Shown here: positions 1-10,042 of the stretch, piece by piece
Layout: each line of letters opens with the position of its first letter
Position numbering within the stretch: the first letter of the stretch is position 1
Assembly (NCBI GenBank): GCA_036873755.1
Contig: JAVTVY010018692.1
Span: 1 to 64,000, forward strand
Direction: 5' to 3'
From: Hanleya hanleyi
Lineage: Eukaryota; Mollusca; Polyplacophora; Lepidopleurida; Hanleyidae
Length of the DNA stretch: 64,000 nt
Translations under genes and position numbers: made by a program
Notes under the pieces: generated by a model
Seen by the model: the letters and a program-made list of their open reading frames with translations, nothing else
Databases searched by the model: none
What the model was told of the DNA's origin: nothing

Positions 1-2
1 CA

Positions 3-464
3 GACTCCGAGGAGCCCACTGAGGAAGCGGCTGAGAGTGTATCGACTGATACCGAAACCGAGATTGCTGACAGTCTATCTACTGATACAGGGAGCTTGAC
101 CTCAGCCAGTCAGCCTACATTCCAGGAAAGTGAGACAGAACCTACCTTCTGGGATCGTATTGTGGATGAAGCTATTCGTAGTTATGCTGCGGTAATCGAA
201 GACAACGGACAGGATAACTTACAACAGGCGTACACCGAAATGCGGCCCTGCATCAGGAAAACAGCCATGGGCATCTGTAAACGGTATAGCCTGCTGCCCC
301 TTGAAATGAAAGGCGACCCCACACACAGGTCCATCAAGCGTCACTTGGAAGAGGATATGGGGTTACCACCCACCGAGGCCCTGGAAAATGCGATTAGAAT
401 GCGCAAACAACTGTTTCAGAATATGCTGTCCGACGAATATCCAGGCCTGCCCGAGGAGGACTAG
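3..464 (+). CDS. Unknown protein, C-terminal part, 5' end outside window
   Basis: The frame is open from the window edge to a TAG at 462-464, so this is the C-terminal ~153 residues of a longer protein. The visible N-terminal ~40 residues are rich in Glu, Ser, Thr and Asp and look disordered. The remainder is helical and charged, beginning with a WDRIVDEAI motif, then a KTAMGIC/RYSLLPLEMK stretch, an HRSIKRHLEED segment and an ALENAIRMRKQLF helix. This arrangement (W-x-x-I-V-D-E-A, then D-P-x-H-R-x-I, then A-x-x-x-R-K-x-L) resembles uncharacterised proteins often seen near mobile or viral-like loci in cnidarians and molluscs. That resemblance is from memory and is weak evidence. It lies directly upstream of repeats shared with the Polinton terminal repeat, so it may belong to a second element rather than a host gene. 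No function is assigned. Confidence 0.55.
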   Translation, partial: DSEEPTEEAAESVSTDTETEIADSLSTDTGSLTSASQPTFQESETEPTFWDRIVDEAIRSYAAVIEDNGQDNLQQAYTEMRPCIRKTAMGICKRYSLLPLEMKGDPTHRSIKRHLEEDMGLPPTEALENAIRMRKQLFQNMLSDEYPGLPEED

Positions 465-469
465 AACAA

Positions 470-1219
470 AAGGATGGAACTTTCTGAAACCGCGACTTCT
501 GATTGGACAGCCGAGCATACATCTAACGGACAAGAACGAGTATGACAGATGCAAATGGCGCCCTCTGATTGGACAAGTCTTCTTGAATTTTAAACCTACC
601 CATCTCTAACTGTAAATACGGAAACACGCATGTTAGATGTACATTCTCACAACCTGTACCAGACCCGATCAAATGGAGAAGCCAGCCAATTCCAAGGCAG
701 ACGAGCAATCGTTGAAGATTGACGAACAGGTGCCGGTTCCTGCTCGACTCCCCAAAGGAGTTATCAAAGATACCCACCCATAACTATGGAAATGATAGAT
801 GATTTCTTCAGTGTGGGTTACAGTTCAACCAGGGGAGAGCCCGGGGATCTCCGCTACCATCGCCAGCAATGCCTTACCTGCCTTGAAGGTGTACCCTTGG
901 TCGGGTGTGATCTTTGCACGAGGAGAGAGGAGATTTTCCAGTGAGCGAAGTGAGAGCTTGCCACCAAAGGCCGTTTTTTCCTTGTATGGAGAAATATGGC
1001 AGCAATTATCTCGAAAGAGAGACTTCTAACATATGTACAGACGGCTGAATGAATGAGCAAGAATCATATTAGGTCACACCTCAAAGATGGAACTTTCTGA
1101 AACGGCGACTTCTGATTGGACAGCCGAGAATAAATCTAACGGGCAAGAACGATTATGACAGGACCAAATGGTGGCCTCCGATTGGACAAGAGACTTTTTG
1201 AATTGTAAACCTACCCAAC
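470..1219. repeat. Pair of ~136-bp direct repeats rich in CCAAT boxes
   Basis: The stretch 470-605 is repeated at 1083-1219 with about 85-90% identity by eye. Both begin with GATGGAACTTTCTGAAAC and end in AAACCTACCCA. Each copy carries two TGATTGGACA/CGATTGGACA motifs, which are reverse CCAAT boxes about 60 bp apart. The spacing and content suggest duplicated promoter modules, comparable to the triple CCAAT cluster at 6370-6412 in the Polinton terminal repeat. The DNA between the two copies (606-1082) shows no convincing gene. Confidence 0.6.
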
Positions 1220-1325
1220 GCGGCTTCCCCAGCGTGGGTATGTTATGATGGAGGGGAAAAAACTGTTGGTGTTGTTGTTCTCTCATCCTTGTTGTTGTTG
1301 TTGTTCTCTCATCTGTCTGTATCAT

Positions 1326-1735
1326 GGCGTCAAGGCGTTATGCTAGGGCGTTAAGGCGTAAAGATAGGGCGTTAAGTCGTTGAGACAGGCGTTAAGGCGT
1401 AAGGCCTTGCCGGGTGACAATCATTCGAGAGCTTCACACTGATACCCCACACGGTCCATTTGACCAGGGATGGTCAACCACTCAACAAACCTTCACGAAT
1501 CTCCAAAATGCCTGCTTTCTATACTACAGCCGCAGTGCGCATGCGCAAAATGATGAAAACGGAGGAACCATTAGTCCAGTCGGATCCCACTCACTCACTC
1601 ACTCACCGTCGTTAATGCGTCCATGCGTTAAGACGGGCGTTGGGGATGCCTCACCGGCGTTGTGCACGCTTCAGTCACTCACTCACTCACTCACTCACTC
1701 ACTCACACTTACTCACTCACTCATTCACTCGCAAG
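1326..1735. repeat. GGCGTTAAGGCGTA short repeats and (CACT)n tract
   Basis: From 1326 to 1405 a GGCGTTAAGGCGTA-like unit recurs four or five times imperfectly. From about 1670 to 1735 there is a (CACT)n/(TCAC)n microsatellite. Long open frames here, with runs of Ser-Leu-Thr-His, are produced by the microsatellite and are not genes. A GCGCATGCGC palindrome at 1537-1546 is the first outlier of the array that follows. Confidence 0.7.
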
Positions 1736-1929
1736 TTACTCTACCAGGTAGTTGGATGGAAAAATAGGCCGTTATCTACTCCAAATGCACTCCATCGCAC
1801 TTCCGAAACTCCCGCTTTCGCTACTACTCTCACTGATGACGTCTGTGACGTGGACATCCCTTCAAGTCGTGGTCTACACCCCGAGGGTTACAAAATAACA
1901 CTTCCCTAGACTCATTCCGACCCATACTG

Positions 1930-3700
1930 GTCCATGTCGGCCTCAAAATGTCTATTTCGATACTACGGCCTGCCTGCGCATGCGCAGAATGACGACATTC
2001 CTAACACCCAGCCACACAGGTGATGCGCCCTCACGTATGCATCACATTGATACCTCACTCGACTCAATCAGATCATTAGTGGCCCACCTAGACCCCAAAA
2101 CGTTCCTTCCAATGCACTTTTCCCACAATTCCCTGCCTGCGCATGCGCAGAATGTCGACAACCGTCGACATACTAGTTCAGGCGGATATTCCTAACACCC
2201 ATCCACCCAGGGGATGCGCCCTCACGTAGGCTTCACATTGATACCTCACTCGACCCCATCGGCCCACTAGGGACTCCCCTCGATTCCAACACGTCTAGTT
2301 CCATACCCCTTTCCCACAATTCCCTGTCCGTGCATGCACAGAATGTTGAACACGAACAACACACTAGTCCAGGCGAATGCCCCCTCAGGTGTCCTTCACA
2401 TTGATACCCCATACCACTCCATAGGACCACGAGTGGCCCACCCAGACCCCAAAACGTCTATTTCCATACACTTTTCCCACAATTCCCTGTCTGCGCATGC
2501 GCAGAATGTTGACAGCGCTCGATGCGCTAGTCCAGGCGGATGCCCCCTCACATAGGCTTCACATTGATGCCTCATACAACACCATCGGCCCATTAGGGGC
2601 TACCCTAGATCCCAAAACGTTTATTTCCATACCCTTTGTCTACTGCGCATGCGCAGAATGATGATAATCCAACCCTACATCCACCCCATCGGATGCCCCC
2701 TCACATAGGCTTCACATTGATACCTCACTCGATTCCATCGGACCATTAGTGGCTCCCCTCGACCCCAAAACGTCTATTTCCATACCCTTTTCCCACAATT
2801 CCCTGTCTGTGCATGGGCAGAATGTTGACAACGCCCGAGACACTAGTCCAGGCGGATGCCCCCTTAAATAGGCTTCATTGTGATACCTCATACAACACCA
2901 TCGGCCCATTAGGGGCTCCCCTAGATCACAAAACGTCTATTTCCATACCCTTGGTCTACTGCGCATGCACAGAATGACGATAATCCAACCGCACATCCAC
3001 CCCATCGGATGCCCCCTCACATAGTCTTCACATTGATGCCTCATACAACACCATCGGCCCATTAGGGGCTCCCCTAGATCCCAAAACGTTTATTTCCATA
3101 CCCTTTGTCTACTGCGCATGCGCAGAATGATGATAATCCAACCCTACATCACAAAATCACAAAACGTCTATTTCCATACCCTTGGTCTACTGCGCATGCA
3201 CAGAATGACGATAATCCAACCGCACATCCACCCCATCGGATGCCCCCTCACATAGGCTTCACATTGATACCTCACTCGATTCCATCGGACCATTAGTGGC
3301 TCCCCTCGACCCCAAAACGTCTATTTCCATACCCTTTTCCCACAATTCCCTGTCTGTGCATGGGCAGAATGTTGACAACGCCCGAGACACTAGTCCAGGC
3401 GGATGCCCCCTTAAATAGGCTTCACTATGATACCTCACTCGACTCCATCGGACCATTAGTGGCTCCCCAAGACCCCAAAACGTCTATTTCCATACCCTTG
3501 GTCTACCGCGCATGCGCAGAATGACGATATTTCAACCCCACACCCAGCCCATCAGATGCGCCTTCACGAATGCTTCACATTGATACCTCACTCGACCCAA
3601 TCGGACCATGCAGCGTATTTGAAGTTTGGGGACTACTTTTTCTCCGCAGAGGCAGACGCATCACCGCCAGACATGACCGCATCACTGCGGAGGAATACAG
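1930..3700 (+). repeat. Tandem array of ~155-bp units with GCGCATGCGC palindrome
   Basis: About ten units of roughly 150-170 bp lie head to tail. Each has a CTGCGCATGCGCAG core (intact at 1974-1987, 2137-2150, 2487-2500, 2643-2656 and 3112-3125, mutated in others), followed by GAATG, a TAGGCTTCACATTGATACC segment, an ATCGG(A/C)CCATTAGTGG segment and CAAAACGTCTATTTCCATACCC. The distal end (3609-3700, GCAGCGTATTTGAAGT onward) matches the outer end of the right Polinton terminal repeat at 15182-15280 in the same orientation. The array therefore looks like the right terminal repeat of another copy or of a truncated relative. The palindrome matches the known NRF1 (nuclear respiratory factor 1) site consensus; a regulatory role is inference. 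Confidence 0.85.
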
Positions 3701-4930
3701 AGGTCAAAGGTTGCCGGACCTATAGTGGTCAAAACTTGGCACCCAGCCATTGCTGAAGGCCACATGAACGCCACAAGTTTAAGTGCAAAGAGGTCAATGG
3801 AACCTTTTCCGTCTTTATACTACTACTACCGCTAAGAAGACTCAAAATGAGACCCACACGACCCATGTGTACAACGGCACACATCTACGCCAAACACCAC
3901 ATCTACACTTCCGAATTGCCATTTTTATACTACACGTCAACTGGGCATGCGCAGATTGACGTGACTTCCAATAAAACCCACGAAAGCTTCATTTGGACTA
4001 CGGATGGTCACTATATCACCCTTGTCAAAGTTTGGCCGAGGGGTAAAAATTCATAGACAAGGAACGAAAAAAGAAAAAAAATGTGAGAAGAATTCTCTAC
4101 TTCGTCCGTTATTGTAGTTACTTGACAGGAATTACCCGGAAAAGGGAGTTCTTGGGAAAAATTATTGGTGGGGGGATAAAATTCCCACTACCCCCCCCAA
4201 TAAGCCGGGCCTGCGAGAGGATTAAGAGGCCAATTCGCGAAGGAGCAAATCAACCAAGCAGGGGAGAGTATGAAGCGGGGAGCCTCGCTGCTTTAGCGTT
4301 TTTTAAATGTCCCTAAAATGGCGCTCACAGAGAGCATCTGAAAAGTGTTTTGTTCCTGATAGGAAATCAGAGAACAGTGTAAAAAGTTTTTTTCAGGTGA
4401 TACACGATGAAATATTGAGCTCTTGTTTCAACCATAGATCGGGGGCGCATACTCTTTGAAATATAAGGCCGGGTACAGACCGGGAAAGGTAGCATGCAGC
4501 CAGACAACCTAGCGTGTATGACATATTGGACAAGCGAACAACGAATTCATATAGTGAAAATCAATTTCTTGTTTTGCTCTGGACCAATCGAAGCCTTTTT
4601 CAACCTGAAAGCTATAAAAAACTGCTTGCATTTGTAGTTCGTTCCATGCCAGCCGTACCGCTTCCTACGCCCTTGCATTGTAACCATCTCGGCCTCAGCG
4701 ACGAAGTGGCCTCGGCTGACGAGCGAGATAGCGAGGTCCGGGGCCATAGGTTGTTGCTGCACCTCTCCGCAGGTCACGATCCGCTGGGAACCGATATTAG
4801 CCCATCCAGACCCGATTTTTCATATTATAGGAGTAACGTCCGTATTTACGGATCTTTTCCGGGGTAAAGTTTTACATGGATCCACCGAAGACTTGATTGG
4901 CCTGACGGAGCGCTTTAAATGGAAACCCTC
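3701..4930. other. Degenerate region without a supported gene
   Basis: One further isolated GGGCATGCGCAGATTG relic lies at 3947-3962. The rest is unique-looking sequence with short open frames only. A poly-purine stretch and a GGGGG/CCCCC pair occur at 4160-4200. I see no exon with convincing borders. Confidence 0.4.
4577..4622 (+). promoter_or_regulatory. CCAAT box plus TATA-like box
   Basis: GGACCAATCG at 4581-4590 is followed about 22 bp later by GCTATAAAAAACTG (4611-4624). The two elements have core-promoter-like order and spacing. The downstream open frame (to 4864) has no recognisable domain, so this may be a relic promoter of a lost transposon gene. Confidence 0.3.
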
Positions 4931-4934
4931 CTTG

Positions 4935-6570
4935 ACCCGGTTTACGCCCACTTTTGGCCCACCTGGACCCCAAAACGTCCATTCCAATGTCCATTTTCCA
5001 CAATTCCATGTCTGTGCATGCGTGCCATTGGCTTACTTCCACTCCATACCAGTTCAGTCAGATGTTTTCCACGACTGCTGCCCATTGACACCTCAGACGA
5101 CCCAATACACGCCTTTCTGGTCGTCTGAAAATAGCAAAAACCGCCGTGTTTCCTCCCCATAATGTAATGAGAACCACGAGTAAACTTGTGCCTCACGCAT
5201 ACTATAAGTATAAGCACGGACTGAGCCGATGGAGTTGAGTGAGGTATCACTGTGAAGCCTGTATGAGGGGGCATCCGATTGGACAAGTGTCTCGGCCGTT
5301 GTCAACATTCTGCGCATGCGCAGACAGGGAATTCTGGGAAAATGGTGTGGAAATAGACGTTTTAGGGTTTAGGTGAGCCCCTAATGATCCTATGGTGTCG
5401 TATGAAGTCTTATTTTGAAGCTGCCGTGAGGGAGCAACGGCCTGGGCTAGTGTGTCGTTTGTTGTTAATAGTCTGCGCATGCGCAGTCTGGCCGTAGTAT
5501 AGAAATAGACGTGTTGGGGTTTAGGTGGGCCACTAGTGGGCCGATTGGATAGAGTGAGGCATCAATGTAAAGCATACGTGAGGGAGTATCCAACGGGCTG
5601 GGTGTGACGTGGAACTGACGTCATTCTGCGCATGCGCAGTAGAGAAGGTGTATGGAAATAGACGTTCTGGGGCCTAGGCGAGCCACTAATGGGCCGATGA
5701 GGTCGAGTGCGGTATTCATGTGAAGCCTATGTGAGGGAGCAACCGCCTGGAGTAGTGTCTCGGCCGTTGTCCACATTCTGCGCATGCGCAGACAGGGAAT
5801 TGTGGAAAACGGGTGTGGAAATAGACGTTTTTGCGGTCTAGGTGGGCCACGAATGGTCCGATGGAGTCGAGTGAGGTATTGAAGTGAAGCATTCGTGAAG
5901 GGGCATCCAGTCATGGATGGGTGCATGTAAAATTAGAGGTATGACGTCACTTCCGGTCTGGGTGAGTGGGGTGTGACCTGGGAACATGATAGGACATGTA
6001 CTGACCTGTCTGTGGGGGTTTTCTCGCCAGAATTTCGCTGACCTCTGCGCCTGCATCCGGGTATGCATGAGGGTTTGTGTGAATCGGGTGTGACCTGGGA
6101 ACATGATAGGAATGCATGTACTGACCTGTCTGTGGGGTTTTTCCCGGCCCGGCCCGCCCCGGCCGCAGCGCGCGGGTTACTCCGGCTGCAGCGCGCGTGC
6201 GGATTCTCCGGCCGGAAGCGTGCGGGTGAATGTCGGGTCAAAGGTCACATCCAGGTCAAAGGTCTCCCTTTCGGCAAGGTTCGGCAACAATGTTGCGGCA
6301 TCGATATACAGAGCTTGAACCCAAAAAGGGGTTTGTAAATTAACCTGGGAAGGATGGGCAGTTCCATTTGGACCAATCAGCTGTCGAGAAAAAGAGCCAA
6401 TGAGCGATCGATAAAAGAACCAATGGACGGGTACTGGGATGCTTTCGGCTGCGTCCGCGCCTACATCCAGGTTCTTGTACACCCGGGTAATGTTTTCTGG
6501 ACATGGATGGGTTACCTTTGGCCCCATTCTAGGCCACTGCTTGGCTAATACGGTGTTCAAAGCCAGTTTC
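4935..6570. repeat. Left terminal inverted repeat of the Polinton-like element
   Basis: Reading inward, a plus-oriented degenerate unit at 4935-5110 is followed by minus-oriented ~155-bp units with CTGCGCATGCGCAG cores near 5311, 5472, 5625 and 5774. Next come two copies of a TGACCTGTCTGTGGGG...TGTGACCTGGGAACATGATAGGA module (5970-6135), a GC-rich stretch, AGGTCA-type direct repeats (6232-6270), and a cluster of three CCAAT boxes (6370-6412). The same order appears inverted at 13640-15285. The left outer end has lost the GCAGCGTATTTGAAG terminus seen on the right. Confidence 0.85.
6232..6272 (+). promoter_or_regulatory. DR1-type nuclear-receptor motifs in terminal repeat
   Basis: GGGTCAAAGGTCA is followed after a short spacer by AGGTCAAAGGTC. 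Both are direct repeats of an AGGTCA-like half site with 1-nt spacing (DR1), the binding pattern known for RXR, HNF4 and PPAR receptors. The inverted counterpart at 13917-13932 keeps one copy (TGACCTTTGACCC). Function is inferred only from the motif. Confidence 0.35.
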
Positions 6571-6654
6571 ATGCATTATGCTCATATAGAAAACACACAA
6601 GACAGGGTTTTTTGGTGAGATGTCATTTTTTTATTCAGTAACAACAACAACGTG

Positions 6655-6770
6655 AGAACAACCACTTGAAAACTGAAGCCCAGAACAGGGGGCTTGTAAA
6701 CTTAAGCCCAGAACAGGGGGCTTGTACATTGAAAGAACTTAAGCCCAGAACGGGACTTGTACATTGAAAT
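6655..6770. repeat. Three short tandem copies at the protease 3' end
   Basis: The segment AAGCCCAGAACAGGGGGCTTGTA occurs at about 6679 and 6704, with a third shortened copy near 6740 (AAGCCCAGAACGGGACTTGTA). The third copy overlaps the last codons and stop of the protease gene, so the 3' end of that gene has been duplicated outward two times. A (CAA)n run precedes them at 6642-6650. Confidence 0.7.
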
Positions 6771-7599
6771 GATGGACGGCACAGTCATCTACGAGTACAT
6801 CGCGGTCCTCGGCCTTGGGGTACTCGTCAAACATCTGTACGATGGTAGATAAGGTTCTGCCCCGGCATCGATGGTACAAGTAATACAAGCAATATTGTCC
6901 GCACACGCTACTGGTCAGGCTACCCGGGGCTAGGGGCCGTATGAACCCATGTACTTCAAGATCCTCATGGTACTCATATGAACAGTCACAATCAAAGCGT
7001 GACTGAGATACATCTTCTTTTTTTTTAGTTGACGACTCTATAACGAATATTATGGATTAAGAATACTGATCAGCGATACGGATTTGATATTTTTGGAACA
7101 TCATGATGTCTTGCCGGCATCATTGAAAACTGTTGACCGCTTCTCTCTTGCAGGAAACAAGCCTATGTTTATGTATACTATGATTGTCTTTTTGAATTTG
7201 GTGCTAATACTGTTATGTGGAAAATGGAATAGGTCTTTGGATTATGGACGCGGATATTCTCTAATGGACGACGGCTGGATTATGAATGACGGACTAGACG
7301 CTTGCAATTTGCAATGTTTGACTGTTCCAACACCACGTCTCTGTGCCTTGATCCATGAAGTCTGTTAAATCGGGATGGAGGGGTGGCAGGCTGTACGGGT
7401 CAAAGTATTCGCCCTGCGCTTCTGTCAAGTACACGGCCACCCAATGTTCACCGGGCCGATCCATCGGGTCCGTGTTGAGAACGTAAGCAGCAGGATACAT
7501 ACGGTCTAATGGGAACACATCTCAGGCGAACACACCTTGAAAGATCATACGTGTCCCTGGGTCATTCTCCAGCACGGTGGTTATCTGGTCTGTATCCAT
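6739..7599 (-). pseudogene. Adenain-like cysteine protease (PRO), disrupted
   Basis: This is the capsid-maturation protease of the adenovirus protease (C5) family. The start ATG (7597-7599) lies 1 nt beyond the major-capsid stop. The N-terminal part contains the GEHWVAVY motif with the catalytic His and a GEYFDPY motif with the acidic partner. The C-terminal part contains CGQYCLYYL with the nucleophile Cys and ends at TAA 6739-6741. There are two breaks. An in-frame TGA lies about 26 codons after the start, at 7520-7522. A foreign segment of ~365 bp sits between the His/Asp half and the Cys half (about 6945-7308). The gene cannot make the full enzyme. Confidence 0.85.
6945..7308 (+). mobile_element. 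Insertion inside protease, sharing sequence with the DIRS-like region
   Basis: This segment separates two conserved halves of the protease and has no counterpart in that family. Its plus-strand part 7206-7303 is about 85-90% identical to 59598-59690 (shared runs include GGAATAGGTCTTTGGATTAT), inside the DIRS-like element. The junctions are only approximate because flanking protease codons are poorly conserved there. The insert includes TTCTCTCTTGCAG, which looks like a splice acceptor, but no exon is supported. Confidence 0.7.
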
Positions 7600-7600
7600 G

Positions 7601-8810
7601 TTAGGTGGAGAAGTAACACAGGACGTTGCGCGCCTTGTCCACTTGAATGATGTTGTCAAACTCGGCGTAGCAGGTCACATTGACGGTGGTCCCGAGGGCT
7701 CGTGCAAAGTGGATTTCCAACCGTAAATTGCCTTGCTTGGCGAGGGCCAGCTGATGGTCGTTCTCTAAGGTGGGGGTCAGATCGAAACAGAACAACGTGT
7801 ATCCGTTCGCGTAGTTCTCCCGACTGATCATATTCCCTTCGTCCTGGTCGATTTGACCGGTGGCTGTAAGCAGGCTCTGATAGGCTCGAATGAAATTCCC
7901 GAGCCCAAATTTCGGTGTTAAAGCCGTGGCTGGAACCTGTTGTCCGTCCACATGCAGGGCCACAAAATTCATGCCGAAAAGTTTAAAGTCAAACGGGTTC
8001 TCTGAGTAGGCTCCGCTGAAACTGGTATTTTCCACACAGGCCAGGATCAATCGCTTGGGTAGTTCCCCCAGGAACATGTTTTCTTTATTGGCGCTCATAT
8101 TTCCAGCAGGCACAGAGAACACTTTGGTTTGCACACGTCGGATAGGGTACTGGGCTGGTTTTGTTTCCAAGGCTTTGAGGTGTCCCAATTGAACGGCTGG
8201 AATCGGTTTCACTTTTCGGACATGCGTCTTGGATGACAATCTTATATTCGGCTGCATGCCCGTCTACGTTAGTGGCCATCAAGGCGAAGGTCGGAGGCGC
8301 CCGTACCAGTCGGATTTTGATGAGGATCTTGTTCAAGAGGTACCGGTCTTGCATGAACATGTCTGCGTGCAGTCGACCCATGAGATCCACAGAGGCGCCG
8401 TTCGCGGTGAAAGCCTTCCGTTTGTTATATCCTTCATTGTCCACCGTGTCCATGTGCTCGACTGTGTCCTGGTAGAATAAAGCGGCTGTCAGCTGAGATT
8501 TTTTAGCCTCTCGTCCATGCGACAACAGCGTCTCGATGTAGGCTCGATAGGGGTACGTGTTGGTCGAGTCACTGATGAGTTTGTCGCTGAGAAAAATATC
8601 CACCTGTTGAAACATCGAGTGGGCTAAATCCACATAGGCCGTATCCGCATTGCTGATGGTGAACTCGATGGGCCCTGTTTCTTTGATGCTGGAGAGCGGG
8701 AGATGCTCCACCCATAATCCTTGCTCGGCACTGGTTTGTGTGGGCGGCACGGTCCACAAATCAAATTCACTGTTGGTGGAGGGGCAGGACTCTGCGTGGA
8801 TCAAGGACAT
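7601..8810 (-). pseudogene. Major capsid protein (hexon-like double jelly roll), one frameshift
   Basis: This is the capsid building block of Polinton/adintovirus particles, about 400 residues. The start at 8810 follows the pX-like stop by 3 nt. The N-terminal half shows LSHGREAKKSQL and a GRLHADMFMQDRYLLN motif. The C-terminal half shows VFSVPAGNMS, ENTSFSGAYSENPFDFK, a LHVDGQQVP motif and YAEFDNIIQVDKARNV near the end, all typical of the family. The two halves are in different frames, joined by a single small indel at about 8220-8235. The rest is open, so this is a recent lesion in an otherwise well-preserved gene. The 3' stop is 1 nt before the protease start. Confidence 0.9.
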
Positions 8811-8813
8811 GTT

Positions 8814-9218
8814 TTAAGAAAAGATATCCTGGGTCTTCGATGTGCGTCGTCGCTGGGTCGGTCGTCGACTGGTGCGTGGTCTCGGTGGTGCAGGTCTTTT
8901 ATTCCCTACGGTGCGTTGTGCTTTGGCCACTAAGACGCCTCCCGCTTCTTTGTCCCGCCGTTTCAAGGCTTCTTTGGGTGCCGTACCCGCCAAGACATCA
9001 CCGGCCACTTGCAGTCCACTGCGTACCGCTTGTTTGCCGATCGCTTTCACTCCACGCGTCACCACGGGCAGGAACGTTTTGACGAGGCCCCCGAGTATGT
9101 TCCCCAGTCCATGTCCTCGTTGCATGCCTGCACCACTAAAGACGGGAAGGCCACCCCCGGCCTGATGGGCATAATAGTCCATATAGCTTCGTGCATCGCA
9201 CTTGTAAGGGACCTTCAT
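8814..9218 (-). CDS. pX/pVI-like core or capsid-associated protein
   Basis: This is an intact 134-residue frame. It has a polar N-terminus (SYMDYYAHQAGGG), a Gly/hydrophobic segment (GLGNILGGLVKTFLPVV) continuing as an amphipathic helix, and a strongly basic C-terminus (PRPRTSRRPTQRRR). This layout matches the small adenovirus pX-like or pVI-like proteins encoded next to the major capsid gene in adintoviruses and Polintons, where they act inside the particle. The ATG overlaps the penton stop codon by one base, and the stop is 3 nt before the major-capsid start. The family call rests on layout and position more than on specific residues. It is the only member of the capsid block without a visible lesion. 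Confidence 0.7.
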   Translation of the reverse strand: MKVPYKCDARSYMDYYAHQAGGGLPVFSGAGMQRGHGLGNILGGLVKTFLPVVTRGVKAIGKQAVRSGLQVAGDVLAGTAPKEALKRRDKEAGGVLVAKAQRTVGNKRPAPPRPRTSRRPTQRRRTSKTQDIFS

Positions 9219-10006
9219 TATACAAAATGGGGAGCACGTGCTTGTCGAAAATGAAGTGTCAGCACCACTTTTCCTCGTTCGAATGCCACCGGTCGTCCCG
9301 TGTCATCTTTTATATTCACCGTGATAGTGTTGATGTCGGTTTGTCGTACGGGTAGGTAGAGCATGTGAGTGAAACTGTGGGTGACTTGATCTCCATACGT
9401 CTTTTTAATGGACACCACCCGTAACAGAGGTGTGTTGATATCGTCCACGATGTGGTTGTCGACCACGTCCGAGTAGACGTAGAGTCCGTACATACCCGAC
9501 TTCAAATCCATCGGGGTCTGGCCATGGTCCTCGGATGGACCCGTGTAGGTCGCGTGAGCGAGACCCAGCATTTGCTGTAGGATAGGACTCGGTACGACAC
9601 TCACGTTGGCGGTGAAGAGGATCTGTGCCTTGCCGTTGTGTGCGTTGTAATCGAGGTCCACGTGATTCTTGAAGGGAAAGGATTTGATGGGTTTTGAAGT
9701 ATTCGTGACCTCCCGTAGAGCCTTATAATGCAACAGTCTTGTCAGCCCCTGCATGAACTCCTTGGGGGTATCGTATTGGCCTTCGGGGAGGGAGAGTCGG
9801 GTGTTTTTGCCTTCGTATGTCACCTCGTACCACACTTCATTGGCTCGCACGTTGTACCATGAGTAAGGTTATTGGATATCCACGAGGCCGCATTCCCATC
9901 GTCCAGGTAAATGCAACGGTTGCGGTAACTGGGTGACGTACTTGGCCAAGATGTTGTCAGGAAACACATCCAGCGAACTGTTACTGGGTGGGGTGAGGTA
10001 AAACAT
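9218..10006 (-). pseudogene. Minor capsid (penton-like) protein with one internal stop
   Basis: This is the single-jelly-roll vertex protein of Polinton/adintovirus capsids. The likely ATG is at 10004-10006 and opens a MFYLTPPSNSS stretch, as expected for this family's N-terminus. An in-frame TAA at 9869-9871 replaces an aromatic codon just before a PYSWYNV motif. After it the frame stays open for 210 residues to the stop at 9218-9220, including GLYVYSDVV and HMLYLPVRQ. An upstream in-frame stop near 10043 confirms that initiation is at about 10006. A single premature stop is the only lesion seen, apart from the overlap with the next gene. Confidence 0.85.
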
Positions 10007-10042
10007 GGCGACTGAGCTGTCCTGCTGCTGCTGCTGTTGGTT

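Noticed and set aside
1414..1909. Long open frames with Ser-Leu-Thr-His repeats
   Set aside because: Produced by the (CACT)n microsatellite.
1930..3456. Repeated short open frames on both strands with Cys-rich peptides
   Set aside because: They recur once per ~155-bp tandem unit and reflect the DNA repeat; no start, splice or conservation evidence supports coding.
8229..9254. Plus-strand open frames over the capsid genes
   Set aside because: Shadows of the GC-richer minus-strand capsid and pX-like genes, which carry the recognisable motifs.
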